Positions 17,582-25,247 of a stretch of DNA of 64,000 bases are shown here, one piece after another; positions within the stretch are counted from its first letter, which is position 1; the number at the start of each line of letters is the position of its first letter. Location of the stretch: contig NZ_JANHAV010000001.1 in NCBI RefSeq assembly GCF_024464655.1, positions 496,001 through 560,000 on the forward strand, given 5' to 3'. Source of the stretch: Halobellus inordinatus (GTDB taxonomy: Archaea; Halobacteriota; Halobacteria; Halobacteriales; Haloferacaceae). The notes below the pieces were generated by a model. It was given only the letters and a program-made list of their open reading frames with translations, did no database searches and was not told the origin of the DNA. The translations under genes were made by a program, and so were the position numbers.

Positions 17582-18209
17582 TCTCATCTCGAGTGCGGCC
17601 GAACTCGCCGAACGCGGTCTGTCGAAAGGCGAGATCGCCGACGAGCTGAACGTCTCCCGGGAGACGGCCAGTTGGCTGGTCGAACGCAGCGGCTCGAACA
17701 ACTACGAGCCTGAACCGGTACAACCCGAGGACAACGGCGGCGGCCCCCACGACATCCACGTCGACTGGAGCGCGATCGGCCGCGACTCCCAGCGGCTCAC
17801 ACACATCGGTCGAGCGATGGCCGACCTCCTGGTAAAAGAGGGCGAGGAAGTCGATCTGACGATCGGGATCGAGAAAGCCGGCGCGCCGCTCGCGACGGTT
17901 GTCTCGACGGAACTCGACACTGACCTCGGTTCGTACGCCCCGGCGAAGCACCAGTGGGAGGAAGGTGACATCGAAGACCTCGGCGGGTCGTTCTCGCGGA
18001 ACTTCGCGCAGATCCGCGACCGCGACTGCTACGTCGTCGACGACACCATCACTTCGGGAACGACGATGCGAGAGACCGTCGAGTCGATCCGCGAGGAGGG
18101 TGGCAACCCCGTCGCCTGCGTCGTCATCGTCGACAAACAGGGCGTCGAGGACATCGAGGGCGTGCCGGTCTACTCGCTCATCGACGTCGTTCGCGTCGGC
18201 AACGAGTAA
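17565..18209 (+). CDS. gfcR: GfcR transcriptional regulator (orotate phosphoribosyltransferase-like)
   Basis: A 214-residue protein with an N-terminal HTH (about 17-42: GLSKGEIADELNVSRETASWL) joined to a phosphoribosyltransferase fold. The PRPP loop is CYVVDDTITSGTT at about 161-173. In Haloferax, GfcR activates glycolytic and semi-phosphorylative ED genes. The overlap with gdh suggests cotranscription with one of its probable targets. Whether the PRT domain binds a sugar-phosphate ligand or is catalytic cannot be judged here. Confidence 0.92.
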   Translation: MKNVDDLISSAAELAERGLSKGEIADELNVSRETASWLVERSGSNNYEPEPVQPEDNGGGPHDIHVDWSAIGRDSQRLTHIGRAMADLLVKEGEEVDLTIGIEKAGAPLATVVSTELDTDLGSYAPAKHQWEEGDIEDLGGSFSRNFAQIRDRDCYVVDDTITSGTTMRETVESIREEGGNPVACVVIVDKQGVEDIEGVPVYSLIDVVRVGNE

Positions 18210-18344
18210 GAGCGGGTCAGGGCCGCGCTCGCACCGTATCCGCGAGTGTTTAACGGTCGCCGACTCCCGCTCGGACCGTCGAGCGGGACGGCCCGAACTT
18301 CGGGCGACGCAATCCATTTCAGGACTGGACGCATACGTCGCTCT

Positions 18345-18686
18345 ATGACGTTCCAGCCCGGTGCGGATATGAGCGACGACGAAGTACGAGCGCGCGTCGA
18401 CGACGCCATCGAGTCGAACGACGTCGTCCTGTTTATGAAGGGGAACCGGCTGATGCCCCAGTGCGGCTACTCCCAGCGCGCGGTCAATCTCATCTCCCAG
18501 TACGTCGACGAGTTCGAGACGATCGACGTGCTCCCCGCCCTCGACCAGTATCGGAGTGCGCTCGAAGATCACAGCGGCTGGGAGACGATCCCCCAAACGT
18601 TCGTCGCCGGCGAGTTCGTCGGCGGCAGCGACATCCTCGCAGAGCTCGACGAGCGGGGCGAACTCGAAGCGACGCTCGACGCGTAA
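18345..18686 (+). CDS. monothiol glutaredoxin-like protein
   Basis: A 113-residue thioredoxin-fold protein from the ATG at 18345. NDVVLFMKGNRLMPQCGYSQRAV carries CGYS, a variant of the CGFS active site of monothiol glutaredoxins, preceded by the usual K-G motif. IPQTFVAGEFVGGSDI is the glutathione/thiol-binding cis-Pro and GG segment. Such proteins carry or transfer [2Fe-2S] clusters. Haloarchaea use gamma-glutamylcysteine rather than glutathione, so the physiological thiol probably differs. The start could also be Met9. Confidence 0.85.
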   Translation: MTFQPGADMSDDEVRARVDDAIESNDVVLFMKGNRLMPQCGYSQRAVNLISQYVDEFETIDVLPALDQYRSALEDHSGWETIPQTFVAGEFVGGSDILAELDERGELEATLDA

Positions 18687-18837
18687 GTGACGGAGGCATC
18701 GCTGTCGTCCGGGATTGCCCACCCGCACGAATGTGGGTTCCGAGACGCAGTGATTCGTTCGTCCGGAGTTCGAGCCATCAACTACCCTGTGGGTTTCGCG
18801 TCTGCTCGCGGACGCCGCCGCGAATCAAAGGGTAGAC

Positions 18838-18845
18838 CCTATAAG
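18838..18845 (+). promoter_or_regulatory. TATA-like element upstream of the gene at 18920
   Basis: CCTATAAG lies 75 bp before the ATG, implying a leader of about 50 nt that includes two GGTACC sites. Inverted CTACCCT (18782-18788) and AGGGTAG (18829-18835) flank the upstream side and could be a regulator site. Confidence 0.4.
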
Positions 18846-18919
18846 GCCCCGGCACCTACCGCTACACAGGTACCGACGTCGCGTCGCGTCCGTTCGTACG
18901 GGTACCACCCAAAGTAACT

Positions 18920-19486
18920 ATGTCAGGCCGCGTATACCGACTTCACTCGACACTGGAACTGCCCCTCGAAGAGGTCGAAGAGTACCTGAACGGTGACCCG
19001 GAACTGCCGCCCGAGGTCGACGACGTCGAGGTGACCCGTCGGAACAACACGCTCATCCTCAAAGCCGTCGCAGCCGAGGACAATCTGAGCAAGTACACCC
19101 CGACGGCACAGTTGAAAGCCAGCATCACAGAGAACCGCGTCTACGAGGAAGAGCCGCCGCGCGCGGGCGCACCGCGCTGGGAGGAAGAAGAAGAGGAGAT
19201 CCCTTCCGAACTCGTCGAGTTCGCCTGTTTCAAGGGCGACCGCGAAACCGTCCTTCAGAACACGGCGCTGCAGTATCCGATGTTCCTCGTGCTGCGCGAG
19301 ATCGCGCTGCTCGCCGAGAAGGGCACGCTCACCGCGATCACCGAACTCGATGGCGAGCTCACGGCCCACCGCATCGTCGAAGGCGAAGAGCGCCCGGCGA
19401 GCATCGAGGTCGTCGAGAACCCCTCGAAGAGCGAGAACGGTTCTAACGGCGTGAACTGGCGCGACAACAAGTTCATCTCCGACTGA
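18920..19486 (+). CDS. conserved haloarchaeal protein (DUF7110-like)
   Basis: A 188-residue acidic protein: SGRVYRLHSTLELPLEEVEE at the N terminus, RRNNTLILKAVA, a WEEEEEEIPSELVEFACFKGDRE stretch, and an AITELDGELTAHRIVEGE strand-rich end. I recognise it as a protein conserved across haloarchaea, to my memory filed as DUF7110, with no known function. No membrane segment, signal peptide or metal motif is visible. The C terminus (NGSNGVNWRDNKFISD) is well ordered in composition, so the gene is intact. It converges with the aminomethyltransferase gene. Confidence 0.7.
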   Translation: MSGRVYRLHSTLELPLEEVEEYLNGDPELPPEVDDVEVTRRNNTLILKAVAAEDNLSKYTPTAQLKASITENRVYEEEPPRAGAPRWEEEEEEIPSELVEFACFKGDRETVLQNTALQYPMFLVLREIALLAEKGTLTAITELDGELTAHRIVEGEERPASIEVVENPSKSENGSNGVNWRDNKFISD

Positions 19487-19591
19487 AATCCACCACCGGT
19501 CCGCAGCGACTTGTCACCGCCGGATTCTCACCGACTCCCGATCGTCCGATGCTGAACTCCGCGAGCGCCGGCTTCGGGCTCCGTTCCCGTA

Positions 19592-20929
19592 TCAGCGACG
19601 GTCCTGCTTGTACGGCGCCGGTGCGACGGTCGCTCGGATCTCCGCCGTCTCGTGGCGTTCGACGGCTCTGTTTTCACTTCCGTCTGCCTCGCCCCAGGTG
19701 AGCGTCACCTCGGTCCCGGGATCGCTGTGCTCAGTGTCGACGAGCGCCAACGAGAGCATCTCGCGGTGGTTGTTGATGTAGCTCATCCACTTCGAGACGC
19801 CGACGATCTCGCCGTCTTTCCGCACCTCGTCGTAGTGGCACGCCGAGGAGCGCGGGACCGGAAGATCCATAAATTTCTGCGTCTCGCCGTTGCGGAACAG
19901 CGAGTGGAAGACGTCGACGACGTCCCCGTCGTTCCAGACGAGCGTCACCTTCTCGCGGTCGGGGTCGTCGATCTCCGCTTCGAGAGCCGCCTTCCCCACG
20001 AAGTCGTGATCGAAATCGACGATGTGGCCGTACCCGACTTCGATGGGCGTGACGTAGTAGTCCTCGATGTCGGCGGCGTCGTAGCTCCCGCCGATCGAGA
20101 TGAGGCCCTGGCGGAGGTCGAGCCACTCTCTGAACCCCCGCATCTCCTCACCCGAGTAGATCGCCGGCACCGGAAGCGGAAGCCACCCGAGCACGACGTT
20201 GGCGCTCTGATAGCTCTTCGAGCCGAGCCGCCGGATGCCGTGCTCCTCGCCAGCGTCGAGAACGGTCTCTCTCACGGCGTCAGCGTTCGCGTAGTCGCCC
20301 CAGAACTCGAAGCCCGCTTCACCGGCCATCCCGTGCCGGAGGAGAAACGCCTCGTTGCCGTCGATCGTGACCTCCTCGAACCTGAAGAATCCCAGGTCGG
20401 GGAGCGGCCCGTCGATGGCCGCCCGCATCACGTCGACGGCGTCCGGCCCCTGCACCTGATAACGGAAGTTCTCGGGGTCCCGTCCCGTCGCTACCGGGCG
20501 GCCCTGCATCTCCGCGTCGACGTCGTATTCGCCGGTCTCAGCCTGATACAGCAGCCAGTGATGCGCCGCTGCCGCGCCAACGCTGAGGAAGTTCGCCTCG
20601 CCCTCACGGAACAGGATGGCATCGCCGATCAGGTAGCCGTCCGGGTTGGCGACGACGAGCTGTTTTGCCTGACCGACGTCGAACGTCTCGAAGTCGTTGA
20701 CGGCGTAGTCGGTGTACAGTTCGATCGCCTCCGTGCCCTGGATCCGTAGATCCGTCATATGATACGACTGGTCGGCGAACGCACAGCTCTCCTGCCACGC
20801 GCGCTGTTCTTCGATCCAGTGCGTGAACTCGTCCGGGAGTTTCGTGAACTGTCCGAGACCGAGGTCACGCAGGAGGTCGACCGGACTCTCGGCGGCCTGG
20901 AGTGCGTCTTCTAGGGTACGATCTGACAT
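19592..20929 (-). CDS. GcvT-family aminomethyltransferase, LigM/DesA-like
   Basis: A 445-residue GcvT-fold protein from MSDRTLEDAL; an ATG six codons upstream is possible but less usual. The N-terminal pattern SPVDLLRDLG, EFTHWIEEQRAWQESCAFADQSYHMTDL resembles the LigM/DesA branch, whose bacterial members demethylate methoxy-aromatics onto tetrahydrofolate. It is clearly longer than a glycine-cleavage T protein (about 370). The haloarchaeal substrate is unknown. No gcvP/H is adjacent, which argues against glycine cleavage. Confidence 0.75.
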   Translation of the reverse strand: MSDRTLEDALQAAESPVDLLRDLGLGQFTKLPDEFTHWIEEQRAWQESCAFADQSYHMTDLRIQGTEAIELYTDYAVNDFETFDVGQAKQLVVANPDGYLIGDAILFREGEANFLSVGAAAAHHWLLYQAETGEYDVDAEMQGRPVATGRDPENFRYQVQGPDAVDVMRAAIDGPLPDLGFFRFEEVTIDGNEAFLLRHGMAGEAGFEFWGDYANADAVRETVLDAGEEHGIRRLGSKSYQSANVVLGWLPLPVPAIYSGEEMRGFREWLDLRQGLISIGGSYDAADIEDYYVTPIEVGYGHIVDFDHDFVGKAALEAEIDDPDREKVTLVWNDGDVVDVFHSLFRNGETQKFMDLPVPRSSACHYDEVRKDGEIVGVSKWMSYINNHREMLSLALVDTEHSDPGTEVTLTWGEADGSENRAVERHETAEIRATVAPAPYKQDRR

Positions 20930-21059
20930 AGAAGCCGGTACGTGCATTGGTACACATCACCATAATCGTTTGTGAGGTTTGGCTGGTGAGTTCAAATCGA
21001 GTTTTCGATGTCGCTGACCGATCCGGGCACTGACCGCGTCCGGCGACTGCAGTCGGCAG

Positions 21060-21069
21060 TATACTTATT
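21060..21069 (+). promoter_or_regulatory. TATA box for the upstream ORF/ACT gene
   Basis: TATACTTATT lies about 27-35 bp before an ATG at 21095, rather than before the ACT gene ATG at 21126. This places the small upstream ORF at or near the 5' end of the transcript. Confidence 0.55.
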
Positions 21070-21094
21070 TCCGCTCCGGGGCTGGATTTCAGTA

Positions 21095-21133
21095 ATGCAC
21101 GCAACGAACGGACGGTGGTCGAACGATGAGTGA
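21095..21133 (+). CDS. 12-codon upstream ORF overlapping the ACT gene start
   Basis: ATG at 21095 opens a 12-residue frame (MHATNGRWSNDE). Its TGA at 21131-21133 overlaps the ACT-protein ATG at 21126 in another frame. The TATA box at 21060-21069 is correctly spaced for this ATG. It could couple or limit translation of the ACT gene, which lacks its own clear ribosome-binding site. Expression is not shown; it may simply be leader sequence. Confidence 0.35.
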   Translation: MHATNGRWSNDE

Positions 21134-21659
21134 CGCACAGACGGACATCCGTGCGTACACGCTCCGTCTGGAGTTGGTCGACGAACCGGGCGAACTCCTC
21201 CGCTCGCTCGGCCCGATCGCCGAGAACGGCGGGAATCTGCTGTCGATCTTCCACGAGCGGGGCAACGTCACCCCACGTGGACACATTCCCGTCGAGGTCG
21301 ACATCGAAGCGACACCGGATCGCTTCGAGAAGATCATCGACGGCCTCCGTGACGCTGGCATCAACGTGGTCCAGGCGGGGACCGAGCGATACAGTGAGGG
21401 GCTTACTGTCGTGCTGTCGGGACACCTCATCGACACCGGCCTCTCGGATACCCTCTCGCGGATTCAGGAGGCGACGAACGCGACGGTGACGGATCTCTCG
21501 CTTGCGGCACCGGAGGGCACGGCCGACGTCTCCAGCGCGCGCATCGACATCGCTACCGAACGGGGGGCGACCGAGGAGGTCCTCGAAAAGCTCCGCTCCA
21601 TCGCCGAGGAGAAGGAGCTACGGCTGGTCGAGCCGCTCCCGACGAGTGCGAGCGTCTGA
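21126..21659 (+). CDS. ACT-domain amino-acid-binding regulatory protein
   Basis: A 177-residue protein. Residues about 8-85 are an ACT domain (YTLRLELVDEPGELLRSLGPIAENGGNLLSI, then GHIPVEVDIE), which normally binds amino acids. The second half (LTVVLSGHLIDTGLSDTLSRI, TERGATEEVLEKL) looks like another ligand-binding or dimer module. There is no catalytic domain, so it is presumably a regulatory subunit. Its TGA stop doubles as the left flanking TGA of a 78-bp repeat. Confidence 0.8.
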   Translation: MSDAQTDIRAYTLRLELVDEPGELLRSLGPIAENGGNLLSIFHERGNVTPRGHIPVEVDIEATPDRFEKIIDGLRDAGINVVQAGTERYSEGLTVVLSGHLIDTGLSDTLSRIQEATNATVTDLSLAAPEGTADVSSARIDIATERGATEEVLEKLRSIAEEKELRLVEPLPTSASV

Positions 21660-21740
21660 TAGGGACTATCGTAAGTCCTCATAGATTTCTCGCCGGACGG
21701 GACGGCGAGAATCTCCGAACAGTTACGATAATCCCTATGA
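21657..21740. repeat. 78-bp palindromic MITE-like element, family A copy 1
   Basis: The element spans 21660-21737, bounded by TGA on both sides (21657-21659, the ACT gene stop, and 21738-21740). Terminal inverted repeats are TAGGGACTATCGTAA and the reverse complement of TAGGGATTATCGTAA. An inner hairpin pairs TCTCGCCG with CGGCGAGA. It sits between two convergent genes and may also act as a transcription terminator in both directions. Confidence 0.8.
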
Positions 21741-21804
21741 GTGTCGTGATCAGTCGGAGAAAAACAGCCGTTTAAATCCTCAGAACCGGAAAAATGCGCG
21801 TCGG

Positions 21805-22548
21805 TCAGTTCGGGAGCGTGAGCTCGGACGGGACGGTCACGTCGTCCTCGATGGCCTCGATACGTTCTAGCTTCGTCCCGTCGATCCTCGTCGCCTCGAT
21901 GAGGGCGGCGAGTTTGCCCAGCGGGATCTGGCCCGGCGCGTACTCGCTGTCGTCCGACAGCAGCGGCGCGTAGCCGAGTTTCGAGCCGTAAATGTGACCG
22001 ACGACGCGGGTGTGGCTTCCGATCTCGCCCATCGCGATACCGGCGGCGTCGAGACCGGATTCGGTGGCCTCGTGCAGCGCCGAAAGCAGCGTCAGCGTGT
22101 CCGAGAGGTCCTTCGGATACGTTGCGACCTTCGCGATGTCACCGTAGCCAGCACACTGATCGAAGATCGCGGTCAGGACGTCCCCGTCCGGCGTCGTCTC
22201 GAAGTCGTGATGCGAGATAATGAGACGGACGTCGTTCTGGCGGAACTCCTCTAAGATCCACTCTTTCGCGCGAGCCGTCTCCAGTTCGATGTCGACGTAC
22301 GCGACCGAGTCGAATCGGGATGCAGCAAAGAGCGTGTCCAAGCGTCCGGTGTCCTCGGCTTTGCCGCCGAACCACTGGTTTCGGTTCGTCGCGATGATCG
22401 GTAGTTCGCCGTCGTATGCCTCTAGCTGTTCGATCGGCTTTTCGGCCTTGTCGATCCGGAATTCGACGATGTCCGCAGCCCCCCGAGCCTCTGTCTCCCG
22501 TGTGAGGTCGTTTGTCGTAGCTGCAAGGGCGAAGTCGTCGATCTTCAT
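21805..22548 (-). CDS. aroD: type I 3-dehydroquinate dehydratase
   Basis: A 247-residue TIM barrel of the shikimate pathway. Lys140 in GDIAKVATYP is the Schiff-base lysine, and His113/114 in IISHHDFE supply the general base. The N terminus MKIDDFALAATTNDLT is usual; an upstream in-frame ATG pair at about 22590 is rejected. It converts 3-dehydroquinate to 3-dehydroshikimate. No other shikimate gene is adjacent. It is convergent with the ACT gene, with a family A repeat between them. Confidence 0.93.
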   Translation of the reverse strand: MKIDDFALAATTNDLTRETEARGAADIVEFRIDKAEKPIEQLEAYDGELPIIATNRNQWFGGKAEDTGRLDTLFAASRFDSVAYVDIELETARAKEWILEEFRQNDVRLIISHHDFETTPDGDVLTAIFDQCAGYGDIAKVATYPKDLSDTLTLLSALHEATESGLDAAGIAMGEIGSHTRVVGHIYGSKLGYAPLLSDDSEYAPGQIPLGKLAALIEATRIDGTKLERIEAIEDDVTVPSELTLPN

Positions 22549-22643
22549 GTCACGGAGTAGCACCCTGCTCGTTATAAGTTTGCTCATCAACCGAAGTGGT
22601 CGTCGTCAGTCACGTTGGGAGACCCCACGGAGTCGCAACTGAT

Positions 22644-22650
22644 CTTATGT
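22644..22650 (+). promoter_or_regulatory. TATA-like element for glycerate kinase
   Basis: CTTATGT about 26 bp before the ATG at 22673 supports that start over the in-frame ATG at 22649, which would overlap the box. Confidence 0.45.
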
Positions 22651-22672
22651 GTCTCTCATCTCGAATACAGGT

Positions 22673-24004
22673 ATGACCGACTCCGCCGATCGCAATTCGC
22701 CGACGACTGCCGACACAGCGCTCGAAGCCGTGCGTGCCGGAATCGGTGCGGCCCACCCGGAGAGGGTCCTCCGAGAGACAGTCACTGTCGACGGAGACCG
22801 ACTCCGGATCGACGATCGAACGTACGATCTCACGGCGTACGACGACGTGATCGTCTTGGGCGGCGGCAACGCCGCTGGCACGGTCGCGAGCCACCTCGCA
22901 GACCGCCTCGACGGGCATCTCACCGATGGTGTCGTCGTTACGGACGATCCGGCGCCCGCCGACCCGATCGAGATCGTCGTCGGCACCCATCCCGTCCCGA
23001 GCGACGCCAACGTCGAGGGCGCGCGCCAGGTTCTCGAACGGGCGCGCGAGGCCGACGAGAGGACGCTCGCCCTCGTCGTCATTACGGGAGGTGGCAGCGC
23101 CCTCCTCTCGGCCCCCGTCGACGGCGTGTCGCTCACAGACCTCCAAGCGCTCACCGAGGAACCTCTCCAGTCGGGTGCGCCGATCGATCGGATCAACAGC
23201 GTTCGGAAGCACGTCTCGGTGCTGAAAGGAGGCCAGTTGGCTCGCGCCCTCGCGTCGGCAACGACCGTCGGCCTCGTCTTCAGCGACGTCACCTCCGGCG
23301 ATCCCTCTGTCGTCGGGAGCGGGCCGCTCTCGCCGGATCAAACCACCTATGCCGACGCGCTCGCCACGCTCTCGGAGTACGGCGTCGACGCCCCAGCGTC
23401 CGTCAGTCGCCACCTCCAGCGCGGCGTCGAGGGCGACATTCCGGAAACGCCAGGGGCTGACGATCCCGCGTTCGAGCACACGTCGATCCACGTCGTTGCG
23501 GACAACTTCACCGCGCTCGCGGCCGCACGTGACGTCTGCCGCGAGGCGGGGTTCGAGACGATCGTGCTCTCTTCGTCCGTTCGCGGCGAGGCCCGCGAGG
23601 CAGCGAAGACGCACGTCGCGATCGCCGAGGAGGTCCGGCGAAGCGGCAATCCCGCGACGGCGCCCGCGGCGATCCTCTCCGGCGGGGAGACGACCGTCAC
23701 GGTCGCGGGCGACGGCTCCGGCGGTCCGAATCAGGAGTTCGCACTCAGCGCCGCGATCGAACTCGCAAGCGACGACGGCGCCGAGGCGGTACTGGCCGCC
23801 GTCGACACCGACGGGATCGACGGCCCGACCGACGCGGCTGGCGCCGTCGTCGACGCAAATACCGTCGGCGATGTCCAACGTGCGCGCTCACTGCTGGCCG
23901 CAAACGACGTCCACGACTACCTCGACGAGCGCGGGGCACTCGTGCGGACCGGACAGACCGGCACCAACGTCAACGACCTTCGCGTTCTCCTCGTTCCGGC
24001 GTGA
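22673..24004 (+). CDS. glycerate 2-kinase (GckA/MOFRL family)
   Basis: A 443-residue two-domain kinase. Conserved family motifs include VIVLGGGNAAG, GTHPVPSDANVEGA, ITGGGSALL, INSVRKHVSVLKGGQLA, FSDVTSGDPSVVGSGP and the C-terminal MOFRL region ILSGGETTVTV...GGPNQEFALSAA. It phosphorylates D-glycerate to 2-phosphoglycerate, feeding glycolysis or gluconeogenesis. The convergent neighbour is a hydroxypyruvate/glyoxylate reductase-type enzyme that would make D-glycerate, so the pair fits a short glycerate route. Regulation is not evident beyond the TATA-like box. Confidence 0.9.
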   Translation: MTDSADRNSPTTADTALEAVRAGIGAAHPERVLRETVTVDGDRLRIDDRTYDLTAYDDVIVLGGGNAAGTVASHLADRLDGHLTDGVVVTDDPAPADPIEIVVGTHPVPSDANVEGARQVLERAREADERTLALVVITGGGSALLSAPVDGVSLTDLQALTEEPLQSGAPIDRINSVRKHVSVLKGGQLARALASATTVGLVFSDVTSGDPSVVGSGPLSPDQTTYADALATLSEYGVDAPASVSRHLQRGVEGDIPETPGADDPAFEHTSIHVVADNFTALAAARDVCREAGFETIVLSSSVRGEAREAAKTHVAIAEEVRRSGNPATAPAAILSGGETTVTVAGDGSGGPNQEFALSAAIELASDDGAEAVLAAVDTDGIDGPTDAAGAVVDANTVGDVQRARSLLAANDVHDYLDERGALVRTGQTGTNVNDLRVLLVPA

Positions 24005-24034
24005 GCGCGCGGCAGAGCGAGGTTCACGTACTGG

Positions 24035-25045
24035 TTATTCCAGTCCGGCGTCGCGAAGCGCGGAGTTCGGGAGTTCCTCGCCGTCGATGCCGGCTTCGAC
24101 GTTCGCGGCCGCCATCTCGGCGACCCGACTGCGGGTCTCGATACTCGAACTCCCGATGTGCGGTGTCACGACCAGCTTTTCGGGCGCGTGCCGCATCAGA
24201 TCGTGGTCCGCCGGAAGCGGCTCCGGGTCAGTCACGTCGAGGCCCGCGCGGCCGATCCACCCTTCTTCGAGTGCGGTGTCGAGCGCGTCGGTGTCGACGA
24301 TCTCGCCGCGAGCCGTGTTGACGAGGACCGCGTCGTCGGACATCTGTCGGAGTTCCGCTTCGCCGATAAGACCCTCCGTCTCGTCGAGGAGCGGGACGTG
24401 CAGCGAGACGAAGTCGCTGTCGGCGAGCAGTGCGTCGAGTTCGACGTACGTGGCGTCGACGCCGATCTCGGCGAGTTCGTCCTCGCGCTCGGGCTTGGGA
24501 TTTCGCCCAGTGTACAGGACGTCCATCCCGAACCCGGCCGCGCGGCGGGCCGTGGCGAACCCGATGCTCCCGAGGCCGACGATTCCGAGCGTGGCGTCGT
24601 GAACGTCCGCACCCATCAGCAGTGTCGGATCCCACGCCTCCCACTCGTCCGCCGCCACGTACTCGTGGGCCTCGACAGTCCGTCGGGCGGCAGCCATCAG
24701 GAGCGTCCAAGCGAGATCGGCCGTCGTCTCGGTCAGCACGCCCGGGGTATGCCCGACGGCGATGTCGCGCTCGGCGGCCGCCTCCACGTCGATGTGGTCG
24801 TACCCGACGGAGAACGCGCTGACGACGGCGAGGTCGGGGGAGGCGTCCAGTACCTCGGCGTCGATCTCGTCGGAAACCATACAGACGAGCCCTTCGGCGT
24901 CGAGTTCGCGGAGCCTCGATTCGATGTGTGTCTTCTCTGGGGGGAGCGTTCCGTCCCAGACGACGACCTCGTACTGCTCTCGGAGTCGTTCGACCCCGGA
25001 ACCGGGAATCTCACGCGTCACGTAGACCGTCGGTGTGGTGCTCAT
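24035..25045 (-). CDS. D-2-hydroxyacid dehydrogenase (glyoxylate/hydroxypyruvate reductase type)
   Basis: A 336-residue NAD(P)-dependent dehydrogenase. Rossmann loop GIVGLGSIGFATA is preceded by TADLAWTLLMAAAR. The catalytic Arg (VLVNTARGEIVD), Glu (DPEPLPADH) and His (VTPHIGSSS) follow in family order. Phosphoglycerate dehydrogenase is an alternative family name, but there is no C-terminal ACT domain, which favours glyoxylate/hydroxypyruvate reductase. Start MSTTPTVYVTREIPG is chosen over an extension that is not acidic. It converges on glycerate 2-kinase. Confidence 0.87.
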   Translation of the reverse strand: MSTTPTVYVTREIPGSGVERLREQYEVVVWDGTLPPEKTHIESRLRELDAEGLVCMVSDEIDAEVLDASPDLAVVSAFSVGYDHIDVEAAAERDIAVGHTPGVLTETTADLAWTLLMAAARRTVEAHEYVAADEWEAWDPTLLMGADVHDATLGIVGLGSIGFATARRAAGFGMDVLYTGRNPKPEREDELAEIGVDATYVELDALLADSDFVSLHVPLLDETEGLIGEAELRQMSDDAVLVNTARGEIVDTDALDTALEEGWIGRAGLDVTDPEPLPADHDLMRHAPEKLVVTPHIGSSSIETRSRVAEMAAANVEAGIDGEELPNSALRDAGLE

Positions 25046-25108
25046 CGTCGCCGTCTCTCCGACGTGAGGGCAAAGTTCTTTGGAGTCGACGCGGCGCGCG
25101 GTTCCACG

Positions 25109-25135
25109 CTTCACACATTCTGTCCGACAGTATCA
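25109..25135. repeat. partial copy of the family B palindromic element
   Basis: CTTCACA followed by TCTGTCCGACAGTATCAG matches the reverse complement of the left end of the 819-897 element in about 26 of 29 positions, counting one gap. The terminal repeat ends at 25132 and is followed by TCA. No opposite end is found within 80 bp, so this is a remnant or a solitary end. It lies in the divergent spacer upstream of the PAPS-reductase-like gene. Confidence 0.55.
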
Positions 25136-25213
25136 GATCCCCCGAACTGCGGCGTGCCGACTTCGACCGGTTCGGTTCCGCCTCCTTCGATCAGGGAGTT
25201 CCGATGTCAAAAA

Positions 25214-25243
25214 GCATTTAGCGGTACTAATTATATGTAATTA
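25214..25243 (+). promoter_or_regulatory. promoter and TAATTA palindrome upstream of the PAPS-reductase-like gene
   Basis: GCATTTAGC (25214-25222) is TATA-like and lies about 28 bp before the ATG at 25248. TAATTATATGTAATTA (25228-25243) is a near-perfect palindrome covering the expected transcription start, five bases before the ATG. A repressor bound there would block initiation. Confidence 0.45.
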
Positions 25244-25247
25244 CACG

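Noticed and set aside
18690-18919. tRNA or small structured RNA before the gene at 18920
   Set aside because: A GTTCGAGCC resembles a T loop, but no acceptor or anticodon stems could be paired around it.
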